Shown here piece by piece: positions 38,965-46,792 of a stretch of 64,000 bases of DNA (its first letter is position 1; each line of letters begins with the position of its first letter). Under the pieces are notes generated by a model. That model saw only the letters and a program-made list of their open reading frames with translations, was not told where the DNA came from and did no database searches. Made by a program: the position numbers and the translations under genes. Origin of the DNA: Campylobacter jejuni subsp. jejuni 414 (GTDB lineage: Bacteria > Campylobacterota > Campylobacteria > Campylobacterales > Campylobacteraceae); the NCBI GenBank assembly GCA_000163995.1, contig CM000855.1, forward strand, positions 1,187,055 through 1,251,054, written 5' to 3'.

Positions 38965-39189
38965 ATGCTTAATCTAAATATAGAATTATCAAGCGAAAAA
39001 GAACAAGCTTTTTTAAATATAGCCAAAGAAAGAAATACAAGCAAAGAAAAGATTGCTCAAGCTTTAATTATGGAATTTTTAGAAGACTTAGAAGATGTAA
39101 AAACAGGCGAAGAAGCCTATAAAGAATATTTAGCAGATGGTAAAAAAAGTATTAGCGCTGATGATCTTTTTAAAGAACTTGGTTTATGA
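38965..39189 (+). CDS. RelB/RHH-type antitoxin
   Basis: 74 residues. The N-terminal ribbon-helix-helix-like segment (LNLNIELSSEKEQAFLNIAKERNTSKEKIAQALIMEFLEDL) is followed by an acidic toxin-binding tail (YKEYLADGKKSISADDLFKELGL). Its TGA overlaps the toxin ATG (ATGA), the usual antitoxin-toxin coupling. A -10 (TATAAT, 38939-38944) precedes it. Confidence 0.8.
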   Translation: MLNLNIELSSEKEQAFLNIAKERNTSKEKIAQALIMEFLEDLEDVKTGEEAYKEYLADGKKSISADDLFKELGL

Positions 39190-39449
39190 TACAAATTGAT
39201 TTTAGCCAAAAAGCAGCAAAGCAAATTAAAAAACTAGATAAAGAAGTTCAAAAACAAATCAAAAAATGGAAAGAAGAAATGCAAAGCCTAGAAAGTCCAA
39301 ATCAAAAAGGCAAAGCATTAAAAGGAAATTTAAAAGGCTTGTGGCGTTATAGGATAAATGATTATCGCTTAATCTGTTTAAACAATGATGAAAAATTAAC
39401 TATTCTTTGTCTTGAAGTAGGACATAGAAAAGAAATTTACAAGCGATAA
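39186..39449 (+). CDS. RelE/ParE-superfamily toxin
   Basis: 87 residues. IDFSQKAAKQIKKLDKEVQKQIKKW, ALKGNLKGLWRYRINDYRLIC and TILCLEVGHRKEIYKR are the beginning, central and final segments of RelE/YoeB-type ribonuclease toxins (basic residues and the final H-R--IY). Such toxins cleave mRNA on the ribosome. As phage cargo it may stabilise the prophage or act in defence. Its end overlaps the tail-terminator gene by 13 bp. Confidence 0.85.
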   Translation: MIQIDFSQKAAKQIKKLDKEVQKQIKKWKEEMQSLESPNQKGKALKGNLKGLWRYRINDYRLICLNNDEKLTILCLEVGHRKEIYKR

Positions 39450-39787
39450 GTGATAAAAATCTCACTTATAAAAAATCCAATCTCTTCATCTTTATCTTCT
39501 CCATGTATCAAAAATTCAATAGGCTTTTTATAAAATTTTAAAATAAAATTTTCAATTTCGCTTTTTAACCCTCTTAAAACTTTATATTTTGGAGCATAAA
39601 GACTTAAATTAATTTCTAATTCTTTATTTAAGATTTTATCATCTATACTTAAATTTAATTCTTCGCTTGTGATTTCATAAACTAAAAATGCTTTTTCTAG
39701 CTTTGTTTTTTGCCTTGAAAGTGGGTAAATTTCTATATTTAATTCCTTGCTTAGCCCCATTAAAAAATCGCTTAAAAACTCTTTCAT
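39437..39787 (-). CDS. Tail completion/terminator-like protein
   Basis: 116 residues with alternating strands and helices (FLVYEITSEELNLSIDDKILNKELEINLSLYAPKYKVLRGLKSEIENFI). Size, position (directly after the gp10-like gene and before the tail tube) and pattern suit a gpU/DUF3168-like tail terminator. Sequence identity to the family is not obvious. Confidence 0.55.
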   Translation of the reverse strand: MKEFLSDFLMGLSKELNIEIYPLSRQKTKLEKAFLVYEITSEELNLSIDDKILNKELEINLSLYAPKYKVLRGLKSEIENFILKFYKKPIEFLIHGEDKDEEIGFFISEIFITYRL

Positions 39788-40330
39788 TTAAAATCCTAAT
39801 TTATCTAACTCAGCATTTAGTTTAGTTGTTACTATATTTTGAACTTTTGGATCTATTTTATCCCTTGCTTTTTGCATAGTATAAGCTCCTTTTACAAAAG
39901 TGATTTTTCCACTTGTATTTGGCTTTGATTTTGCGCTTTTTTTAACTCCGCCTTTATGAAAAAATCCATATTCTATAAAATGAGCATAATACGCACTCGC
40001 AAAATAATCCATTCTTTGTTTTTTCTTGTTTTTCTTTACTTGTGTCCATTTTTTAGCTTTTTTTAATTTTTCAAATCTTTTTATACCTACTTTTTTCATT
40101 CTAAAAACAACAGCAGCAGCACGATAAACACCTTTTTCTAAAGTATAGCTAGAAACTGCTTTAATGCTTTGTTTTAAAAGTCCCGTTTGCTTAGGAACAT
40201 TTTTTTTATAATCGTTTGTGATTTCTTTTGCTATTTCTAAAGCTCCTTTTTTAGCTGCATTTGGTAAAGCTTTTTTATTTATACTTTGTAAATCTTTGAT
40301 TAATTCATTTAAGCCTTTTACCTCAACCAT
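39788..40330 (-). CDS. HK97 gp10-like head-tail protein
   Basis: 180 residues. VEVKGLNELIKDLQSINKKALPNAAKKGALEIAKEITNDYKKNVPKQTGLLKQSIKA is the unmistakable gp10 family opening ('l-~~l-~~---~--~Al~-~a--i---ak---P--TG-L--si'). An inserted Lys-rich stretch (LKKAKKWTQVKKNKKKQRM) is followed by HFIEYGFFHKGG. Neck component between head and tail. Overlaps the portal gene by 8 bp. Confidence 0.82.
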   Translation of the reverse strand: MVEVKGLNELIKDLQSINKKALPNAAKKGALEIAKEITNDYKKNVPKQTGLLKQSIKAVSSYTLEKGVYRAAAVVFRMKKVGIKRFEKLKKAKKWTQVKKNKKKQRMDYFASAYYAHFIEYGFFHKGGVKKSAKSKPNTSGKITFVKGAYTMQKARDKIDPKVQNIVTTKLNAELDKLGF

Positions 40331-41483
40331 TTACACCCTTTTCATTTAATTTAACAAGATTAAGAGGTATTAAATGATCGTTTCCATTGTCAATTGGATT
40401 CATTTCTTCTAAAGCCCTTACTTCATTTATACTCATTACACCATTACTTAAAGCTTTTACATAACTCTCCCACCTTGAAGAACTATCAGCTCTTAAAATA
40501 GCATTAATATTGAATTTAAAATAAAATTCTTTTCTTTCATTTTGGTTTAACAAAAAGCGATTTAAGGCTTGTTCTATTTTGGTTGTTAAAGGTGTTATGG
40601 TTTGAACCATGTAATTTGTTTCTTGTTGCTCGATGTTTGAAAAAGTTGCACGACTTAAATCTCCGAGTTTATGTGGTGGGATATTAAAAAGCCTCGCTAT
40701 TTCTATTACTTGAAACTGCTTACTCTCGATAAACTGGCTATCTTTATTTGCACTTGTAGTTTGTGTATAACTTGATCCACCTTCTAAAATAGAAATATTA
40801 TAAGCTTTTTTTTGATTATAATTTTCCTTAAAAGATTGTTTTAATCTTTGATATGCTTCTTCGCTTAATTCATTTGGTACAGATATAACCCCACTTGTAA
40901 AACTTCCATTTTTAAAAAAGCTAAGTCCATGTTGTTCTATAGCTGTTGCAAGTTCTGCGGTATTTTTGCTTTTTCTAAGTGGGGCTATACCTTTTACTCC
41001 ATCTTTAGTATGATAAGGCACATTTAAAACCTCATCATAATTTAAAACTATACTGCCATTTTTTGAATAAGCTTGATAAAAATACTTTCCATTCATTTTA
41101 AAGATGTTAATGTCTTTATTTTCTATGAGTTCTATAGAATTAATCACCCCATTTCTTTTTCTTATGGGATATAAAAACCCATTGCCATAAATTAGCATTT
41201 GCACCATAAAAGCTTCAAAAAGTGTAAAAGGTGTCATGGTTTGATTGGGTGCAATTTTAATAAGTTCATATAAAGGGTGATTATAAGCTAGTTTTGAGCC
41301 ATCTATTGTTCTTCGGTATAAATTTAAAGGTAAAGATGCTATAGTTTCGCTTATATTTGAGATTGCAGCGATCACTGCTGAAAGCTCTTCAGCTTTTATT
41401 TTATCCTCTAATAAAAACTCTACACTATTAATAAATTCTTCGTTTTTCTTTTTTATAAATAATGATTTTATTTTATCAAACAT
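40323..41483 (-). CDS. Phage portal protein, HK97 family
   Basis: 386 residues. The conserved order is AVIAAISNISETIASLPLNLYRRT, LIKIAPNQTMTPFTLFEAFMVQMLIYGNGFLYP, VLNVPYHTKDGVKGIAPL, and FQVIEIARLFNIPPHKLGDLSRATFSNIEQQ. The portal dodecamer forms the DNA entry channel and docks the terminase. Copy C of the 37-bp repeat lies just upstream (TAAAAT 24 bp from the start). Confidence 0.92.
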   Translation of the reverse strand: MFDKIKSLFIKKKNEEFINSVEFLLEDKIKAEELSAVIAAISNISETIASLPLNLYRRTIDGSKLAYNHPLYELIKIAPNQTMTPFTLFEAFMVQMLIYGNGFLYPIRKRNGVINSIELIENKDINIFKMNGKYFYQAYSKNGSIVLNYDEVLNVPYHTKDGVKGIAPLRKSKNTAELATAIEQHGLSFFKNGSFTSGVISVPNELSEEAYQRLKQSFKENYNQKKAYNISILEGGSSYTQTTSANKDSQFIESKQFQVIEIARLFNIPPHKLGDLSRATFSNIEQQETNYMVQTITPLTTKIEQALNRFLLNQNERKEFYFKFNINAILRADSSSRWESYVKALSNGVMSINEVRALEEMNPIDNGNDHLIPLNLVKLNEKGVNG

Positions 41484-41507
41484 ACAAAAACCTTTATTTT
41501 TTTACTT

Positions 41508-41544
41508 ATTTTAGAAAATTTTTAAGGCGTTAAAGTGCGTGTTA
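41508..41544 (-). promoter_or_regulatory. 37-bp late-promoter-like repeat, copy C (before portal gene)
   Basis: Identical to copy B. Its right end supplies the stop codon TAA of the large terminase gene, as copy B does for the Rha-type gene. Confidence 0.72.
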
Positions 41545-43119
41545 TAAAAACCTCAAACCTCTTTTCTCATAAACATTGATCTTTGGTTTTTCTATACTGT
41601 TTTTAGTAGCGATTGCAGTAACTAAAGCAGAGATTGCATCTATTCTTTCAATTGATTTTTTCTTATCTGGTTTTATGTTTTCTCTTGCATCTTGATCTAT
41701 AACTAAATTTGAATTACACCATCTAAAAATAGGATTATTATTATGATTTAAAGTTTGCTTTAAAATTCTAATTTGATACTCTTTTAAAGGCTCACTAACA
41801 CTTGCAAAACCTTGTCTAATCTGGACACATTCTATATTTTCATCACTCAATTTTTTAGCCACTTCGTGACTATTCCATGGATCATAACCTATCATTTTAA
41901 TGTTTAATTTTTTATTTAAAGCCAAAATATCGTTAATTAAATAATCATAATCGACGCTATTGCCTGAAGTTAAAGTTAAAAAACCAAGACGAGCCCATTC
42001 CAAATAAGGCACTTTGTCTCTTTTGCTCCTTTCTTTTGCGCTAAGTTCAGGTGCATAAAATTTAAAATCCACATGCAATATTTTATCCACTTCACAAATA
42101 ATAGCTAAAGCAGTTAAATCCGTAGTTGTAGAAAGATCAAGTCCTACATAAACATCGCCTTTTAAATCAAGTTCTTTCAAATTGCATTTCATAAAATCAT
42201 CATCTTTGATAAAAGAAGTGGCATTTGAAGTCCATATATTTAAATGCTTGGTTTTAAAACTCACCTCATCATTTGCATTTGCCAAAGCTTTTTGATAATA
42301 TTCTCTTAATTTTTCAATCTTTACACCATAACCTAAAGCAGGATTAACCTTGATCCAAGTTTTCTCATCATTCCAATCATCATTGACATCTGGTTCATAA
42401 ATCTTTGCATAAGTTGATGGATCATTTATAATGCCATTTTTAATTTGTTTACAATAATCATATTGTTTTTTCATTTCTCCAAAATGATTATATCCCGCTG
42501 TTGAAATGACTATACATAAAGAATTTGCACGACTTGCCGTTCCCTCCTCCAAAACCTTATATAAATCACCATTTTTAGCAGCGTGGAGTTCATCGTAGAT
42601 AAACACATAAGGTCTTAAGCCGTCTTTTGTCTCGCTTGTAGCAGTTAAAACCTTGATAAAATCTTCAAATTTGGCATTTTTCTTGCGAATTTCTCTATAA
42701 GTTTTATACTGATGGCACATCTTATTTAATTCTCCTTCTTGGCTCACCATAGATGAAGCAGCATTAAAGACTAGCTTTGCTTGCTCGGTTTCATTTGCGG
42801 CGCAATATATTTTTTTGCCTTTTTCTTTATCGATAAACAAAAAATAAAGCAAAATAGCTCCAATTAACTCGGTTTTACCATTTTTTCGCGGTATAAAAAG
42901 CAATGCATAAGAATATCTCCTAGCGTTTTTGTTTTTAGAATAAGTGGCGATAATATCAATAATAAATTCGATTTGAAAATTTAAAAGCTGAAAAGGCTTT
43001 CCAGCTAATTCGCCATCAGTGTGTTTTAAAAGAGAGATAAACAAAACGGCTTTTTTAGCTATTTTTTCATCAATATAAAATGGCGAATTTTGAAATTCTT
43101 TTATTTTTTTGTTTAGCAT
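41542..43119 (-). CDS. Terminase large subunit
   Basis: 525 residues from the ATG at 43119. The ATPase domain has a Walker A variant FIPRKNGKTELIGAILLYF, Walker B VFIYDELHAAKNGD, and the nuclease domain starts YVGLDLSTTTDLTALAI. It packages DNA into proheads through the portal. The annotated start lacks a ribosome site. A better one (ATG at 43168, four bases after the small terminase stop) opens MNKLRSREDILNYALTYAKQK, which would join this frame if the T7 tract at 43104-43110 were T6. So the true N-terminus is probably 15-20 residues longer, or the gene is slightly damaged. Confidence 0.9.
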   Translation of the reverse strand: MLNKKIKEFQNSPFYIDEKIAKKAVLFISLLKHTDGELAGKPFQLLNFQIEFIIDIIATYSKNKNARRYSYALLFIPRKNGKTELIGAILLYFLFIDKEKGKKIYCAANETEQAKLVFNAASSMVSQEGELNKMCHQYKTYREIRKKNAKFEDFIKVLTATSETKDGLRPYVFIYDELHAAKNGDLYKVLEEGTASRANSLCIVISTAGYNHFGEMKKQYDYCKQIKNGIINDPSTYAKIYEPDVNDDWNDEKTWIKVNPALGYGVKIEKLREYYQKALANANDEVSFKTKHLNIWTSNATSFIKDDDFMKCNLKELDLKGDVYVGLDLSTTTDLTALAIICEVDKILHVDFKFYAPELSAKERSKRDKVPYLEWARLGFLTLTSGNSVDYDYLINDILALNKKLNIKMIGYDPWNSHEVAKKLSDENIECVQIRQGFASVSEPLKEYQIRILKQTLNHNNNPIFRWCNSNLVIDQDARENIKPDKKKSIERIDAISALVTAIATKNSIEKPKINVYEKRGLRFL

Positions 43120-43171
43120 AAGTTAAAGCGTAATTTAATATATCTTCCCTTGATCTTAATTTATTCATAAT

Positions 43172-43813
43172 TTAACTCTCATCTTGATCTAAAAGCATAT
43201 CAAAAGGAGATTTTTCTTTTTTCTCTTTTAAATTTAGCCTTGCACGGCTTGGCAAACCTATGCCTAAGATTTTCGCTAAACCTATCACATTTTTAGTTAA
43301 GGAATTAAAGGCTACAAGCTCAGGTGTTACAATAGGAGTTCCTTTATCTGTGCTTGTAGTAAAGCCTTTCTTTTCCATCTCCTTGCTCGTGCATTCTAAA
43401 AAAATAAGATTTTTAACATAGGCTTTAATAATATCATTTTCCAAAGGATCATAAATGCCTAAATTTTCTAGATCTTTAATTGTTTTTTGTGTGAGTTCTT
43501 GTTCTATAGTTTCTAAATTTAAAGGTTTAAAATCAAGCTCTTGTGTTTGTGCTTGTTCTGTTTTGTTTATTTTTGGCTTTTCTTTTATAGAATTTTCATC
43601 AATATATAAAATCACTTCATTTTGTTTGGAATTGTAATGATTTTCATCTTGTCTTTTTTTAGCAAGTCTTAAAATTTCATCTTTTGGATAGGGCTTGGCT
43701 TTTCCTTTTAACACTTTGATGCCATTTTTCTTTAAATACCTACTTAAATAATTTTTTGAATTGATATTTAAAATTTGCAAAACCTCATCAATATTTAAAA
43801 ATTCTTTTCGCAT
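43172..43813 (-). CDS. Terminase small subunit (P27-like)
   Basis: 213 residues. An N-terminal helix-turn-helix-like part (LNIDEVLQILNINSKNYLSRYLKKNGIKVL) binds DNA in such proteins. The C-terminal part (DIIKAYVKNLIFLECTSKEMEKKGFTT..PELVAFNSLTKNVIGLAKILGIGLPSRARLNL) is the P27-family core ending in the LG--PSRAR- box. It recognises the packaging site and recruits the large subunit. Copy D of the 37-bp repeat precedes it. Confidence 0.85.
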   Translation of the reverse strand: MRKEFLNIDEVLQILNINSKNYLSRYLKKNGIKVLKGKAKPYPKDEILRLAKKRQDENHYNSKQNEVILYIDENSIKEKPKINKTEQAQTQELDFKPLNLETIEQELTQKTIKDLENLGIYDPLENDIIKAYVKNLIFLECTSKEMEKKGFTTSTDKGTPIVTPELVAFNSLTKNVIGLAKILGIGLPSRARLNLKEKKEKSPFDMLLDQDES

Positions 43814-43832
43814 TAAATGCCTTTTTATTTGT

Positions 43833-43869
43833 ATTTTAATGATATTTTAAGGCATTAAAATGCGTGTTA
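43833..43869 (-). promoter_or_regulatory. 37-bp late-promoter-like repeat, copy D (before small terminase)
   Basis: Aligns without gaps to copies A-C at 30 of 37 positions. Its central inverted repeat is the most symmetrical (ATTTTAA-TGCC-TTAAAAT), supporting a dimeric protein-binding site. The left end is TAAAAT, 19 bp from the gene start. The rest of the 256-bp gap 43814-44069 shows nothing else I can name; a cos or pac site would be expected near here. Confidence 0.6.
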
Positions 43870-44069
43870 GTTAATTTAAAGCAAAATTTGGCTTTTTTAA
43901 AATACTTTTGATAAAAATAAAAATTTCAAATAAAGATTTTAGCTTGCTTTGCTTATGTTTTAGTTGGTTAATTAGTAGGTTAAGTATAACATTATACAAA
44001 AAACTAGCTCACATTTTTTCGTATCTGCCGCTTCGGTGTAAATTTTGAATTTTGTAGAGATTACATACC

Positions 44070-44411
44070 CTACCCCCTAAGCTCATTTTTACTCTTTTTA
44101 TTGTGACAAGCTATACATAAACTTTGTAAATTTTCTTCACTCAATCTCTCACCACCTTGCTTAATAGGTATAATATGATCTATAATTTTTGCAAACTTTC
44201 CACACTTTACACAAAATGGATTTTTATTTATAAAAGAATTCCTTAATTTTCTCCAAGCTAAACTATTGTAAAAATCTGAACTTTGTTTATCTCTTTTAAA
44301 ATAATCATATCTTTTATTTGCTATTGTTTTAGAAGTTTTATAACATTCTTCACAAGATCTTAAATGAGTTTGTATTTTCTTTCCACACTTACAAAGTTTA
44401 TAGGTTGTCAT
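44070..44411 (-). CDS. HNH endonuclease
   Basis: 113 residues. The HNH core is CVKCGKFAKIIDHIIPIKQGGE then NLQSLCIACHNKKSKNE, with its two CxxC zinc knuckles; a further pair of Cys motifs at the N-terminus (CKCGKK, CEEC) forms a second zinc site. HNH proteins next to terminase genes are needed for cutting at cos sites in several HK97-type phages. First gene pair at the right end of the late region. Confidence 0.88.
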   Translation of the reverse strand: MTTYKLCKCGKKIQTHLRSCEECYKTSKTIANKRYDYFKRDKQSSDFYNSLAWRKLRNSFINKNPFCVKCGKFAKIIDHIIPIKQGGERLSEENLQSLCIACHNKKSKNELRG

Positions 44412-44689
44412 TTTTTATAAAATCCTATTTCAGTTTTTTTAGAAAGTTCAACTTTAAATTCATATTTAAAATCATCATAAGGTTTAATTACATAGCAGTC
44501 ATATCCTATTTCTAACAATTTTATAAACCAATCAGGAAGTAAAACAAAAAAATTATTTCCTACTTGCTTGATTTTAAAACCGCTTTTAAGCTCATTTATA
44601 TTCCTGTAAAAATTATCATATAAACCTAAATTATTTGAAAAAATCTTAACAGGGATTGCATTAACAATAATATCTTTTTTATCAAACAT
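44408..44689 (-). CDS. Hypothetical protein upstream of the HNH gene
   Basis: 93 residues with a beta-rich pattern (FKIKQVGNNFFVLLPDWFIKLLEIGYDCYVIKPYDDFKYEFKVEL). It overlaps the HNH gene by four bases, so the two are coupled. No family recognised. Confidence 0.55.
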   Translation of the reverse strand: MFDKKDIIVNAIPVKIFSNNLGLYDNFYRNINELKSGFKIKQVGNNFFVLLPDWFIKLLEIGYDCYVIKPYDDFKYEFKVELSKKTEIGFYKK

Positions 44690-45085
44690 AAGTAAACTTT
44701 AAGTTAAAAATGAAGTTTCAAGGAATAATATTTTTATAGACTAAAAATTATAATATAAAAAAAATAATAAAACTATTAATTAAAGATTAAATTAGTAATT
44801 ATGGAATATTATTTGCTCTTACTAAGAAAGCAAAAAGCAAAATCTATTTTTTATATTTTTATATAGACACTATTATATTAAAAAGCATCGCGAAAAGTTA
44901 TTGTGTTCCTTTTCATCGGAAATTAATAAAAGAATATATCATCTTTAATCGGATTTTAATAAACACGCTTATACACATTTTAATCGGATTTTAATATTAA
45001 AAAACCATATTAAAAAGGGTTATTTAATGGGTTACCATAAAATATAAAATATCTATTTTATAATAATTTTAAGACATTTTTTATT
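44690..45085. other. Gene-free right end of the prophage
   Basis: About 400 bp with no supportable gene. It holds the TTTAATCGGATTTTAATA iterons (44911-44996) and arm-type repeats (45017-45035) described separately, and very A/T-rich DNA. It probably serves integration/excision and perhaps nothing else. Confidence 0.5.
44911..44996 (+). repeat. Three iterons near attR
   Basis: TTTAATCGGATTTTAATA occurs exactly at 44944-44961 and 44979-44996, and a 15/18 relative at 44911-44928 (TTTCATCGGAAATTAATA). Spacings of 33 and 35 bp are about three helical turns. Their place 90-175 bp inside the right att core suggests binding sites for the excisionase-like protein or integrase. They are unlike the surrounding A/T-rich DNA because of the shared ATCGGA. 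Confidence 0.55.
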
Positions 45086-45105
45086 GTCCTGCTAAATCCA
45101 CCATT
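45086..45105 (+). repeat. attR core (20-bp direct repeat)
   Basis: Exact second copy of 7032-7051, a remnant of the tRNA-Met 3' end left by integration. No tRNA body is attached to it. Confidence 0.93.
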
Positions 45106-45221
45106 TTACTACAAGTTATAAATATACTCTTTAAAACAATAATAATTTTTAGCTTTAAAATATTTAACCTTTAAACACCAGAAAAGAAGTATTATAATTT
45201 ATGATTTTTAAAATGCAAAGA

Positions 45222-45297
45222 TGGTGGTTAGAGGCAGAATCGAACTGCCGACACGCAGATTTTCAGTCTGCTGCTCTACCGACTGAGCTATCCAACC
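45222..45297 (-). tRNA. tRNA-Phe (anticodon GAA)
   Basis: 76 nt with encoded CCA. Acceptor GGTTGGA pairs with TCTAACC (one G-T), the anticodon stem CAGA/TCTG-type arm frames the loop CTGAAAA with anticodon GAA, and the T arm GGCAG-TTCGATT-CTGCC is complete. It lies just outside attR on the chromosome. Confidence 0.95.
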
Positions 45298-45401
45298 ACA
45301 ATTTTTGTTATAAAGTAAAAATGTAATTGTATTCTTTTTTTTTTAATTTAAGTTTAAATATAAAAATAAAATTTTATTTCCCTTAAAGTTTTAATAAGAT
45401 A

Positions 45402-45407
45402 GAATAC
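45402..45407 (+). promoter_or_regulatory. -10 candidate for ktrB
   Basis: TAGAAT in AAGATAGAATACCC, 32 bp before the ktrB start codon, preceded by T-rich DNA. Confidence 0.4.
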
Positions 45408-45438
45408 CCGCTTTAGATCATTATCAAATGGAAATTTT

Positions 45439-46782
45439 TTGAAACAATTTGGACTCGACAGACGAACTTTTAAAATTTTACTAACTGGCTATATTATTAT
45501 TGCATTGTTTGGGGCTTTACTACTGCATTCAAGCTGGGCACATACAACCCCTATTGATTTTTTAGATGCCTTTTTTACAAGCACATCTGCTGTTAGCATG
45601 ACAGGATTAGTAATTAAAAACACTGCCGTTGATTTTACTTTAGCAGGGCAAATTATTATCTTAGTCTTGGTGCAAATTGGCGGTTTGGGATATATGGGTA
45701 TAGGTTTATTTGTTTACATACTCATACGCAAAAAAGTTGGTTTTAATGCAAGAAATTTACTTAAAGAGTCTTTATTTTATCCATCAATGGACGGTTTGTT
45801 TAAATTTTTTAAAAAAGTTTTACTTTTTATTTTTACTATAGAATTAATAGGTGCCATACTTCTTACTATGCGTTTTGCCCTTGAAATGGACTTTAAAAAA
45901 GCTCTATGGTTTGGAATTTTTCATTCCATTAGTGCTTTTAATAATTCTGGATTCACTATATTTGAACATGGGCTTATAGCTTATAAACACGATATAGCAA
46001 TTAATCTTATTATCACTTCTTTAATTATTATCGGAGGGCTTGGATATTTTGTTTTGGTTGAATTATACTTTTTTCAAAGAAAAAAATTGCAAAATTTAAG
46101 TCTCCACACAAAAATGGTTGTAGTTGCAAGCATTTTTCTTATATTCTCTTCAACACTTATTATTTTTGCTTTTGAATACTCAAATCCTCAAACCATAGGA
46201 CATTTTTCATTTTTTGATAAGATTTTAAGCTCATATTTTATTGCTATTAACTACCGTACAGCAGGATTTAATACCTTAGATATGGGGCATTTACATGATG
46301 CAAGCTTGTTTTTTGGATCTTTATTTATGGTTATTGGTGGTGCGCCAGGCGGAACAGCTGGGGGCATGAAAGTAACAACTGTAATGGTCTTATTACTCTA
46401 TGCGTATTGGAGTATCCGCAATGGAAGGGTTAGAACTTTTGGACATGAAATTCCAGCAGAAACCATATCTAAAGCTTTTATTATAGCCGTAGGTTCAGCT
46501 GTTTATATAGTAATAGCTGTTATTTTACTTTCTTTGCTAGAATCAAAATTTGATTTTATAGCCTTACTTTTTGAAACTTCTTCAGCTTTTGCAACTGTAG
46601 GAATTTCAGTTGGAAATGGTGGAACTTTGTCTTTATGTGCTTTGTTCAGTGATCCTAGCAAGATAATTATTATCATTATGATGCTAAGTGGTAGGATAGG
46701 TGTTTTTGCCTTTTTACTCTCAGTATTCAAACAAGACAAAGCTATCCATTTAAAATTCCCTGAAGGAAAGGTTAATTTATAA
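45439..46782 (+). CDS. ktrB: Potassium uptake protein KtrB (TrkH/Trk superfamily channel)
   Basis: 447 residues with four M1-P-M2 repeats. The four selectivity-loop glycines are visible in SAVSMTGLVI, FNNSGFTIF, NYRTAGFNTLD and FATVGISVGN. It is the membrane channel subunit for potassium (and sodium-coupled) uptake, gated by KtrA encoded next. Start is TTG at 45439. Matches Cj1283. Confidence 0.9.
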   Translation: MKQFGLDRRTFKILLTGYIIIALFGALLLHSSWAHTTPIDFLDAFFTSTSAVSMTGLVIKNTAVDFTLAGQIIILVLVQIGGLGYMGIGLFVYILIRKKVGFNARNLLKESLFYPSMDGLFKFFKKVLLFIFTIELIGAILLTMRFALEMDFKKALWFGIFHSISAFNNSGFTIFEHGLIAYKHDIAINLIITSLIIIGGLGYFVLVELYFFQRKKLQNLSLHTKMVVVASIFLIFSSTLIIFAFEYSNPQTIGHFSFFDKILSSYFIAINYRTAGFNTLDMGHLHDASLFFGSLFMVIGGAPGGTAGGMKVTTVMVLLLYAYWSIRNGRVRTFGHEIPAETISKAFIIAVGSAVYIVIAVILLSLLESKFDFIALLFETSSAFATVGISVGNGGTLSLCALFSDPSKIIIIIMMLSGRIGVFAFLLSVFKQDKAIHLKFPEGKVNL

Positions 46783-46792
46783 AGGTAAAATC

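Larger units (their letters stand above)
7032..45105. mobile_element. Complete siphovirus-type prophage integrated in tRNA-Met (CJIE4-like)
   Basis: Bounded by the 20-bp att repeats. It holds an integrase, excisionase candidate, CI-type repressor, early region, lysis genes, HK97-type head genes (terminase, portal, protease, major capsid), a siphovirus tail module with a 1898-residue tape measure, and cargo genes. All head, tail and packaging functions expected of a siphovirus are recognisable and open, except a questionable terminase N-terminus, so the element may be inducible. The tRNA-Met site and gene content fit what I know of the CJIE4 family of C. jejuni integrated elements; that assignment is from memory, not from a search. 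Confidence 0.93.
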
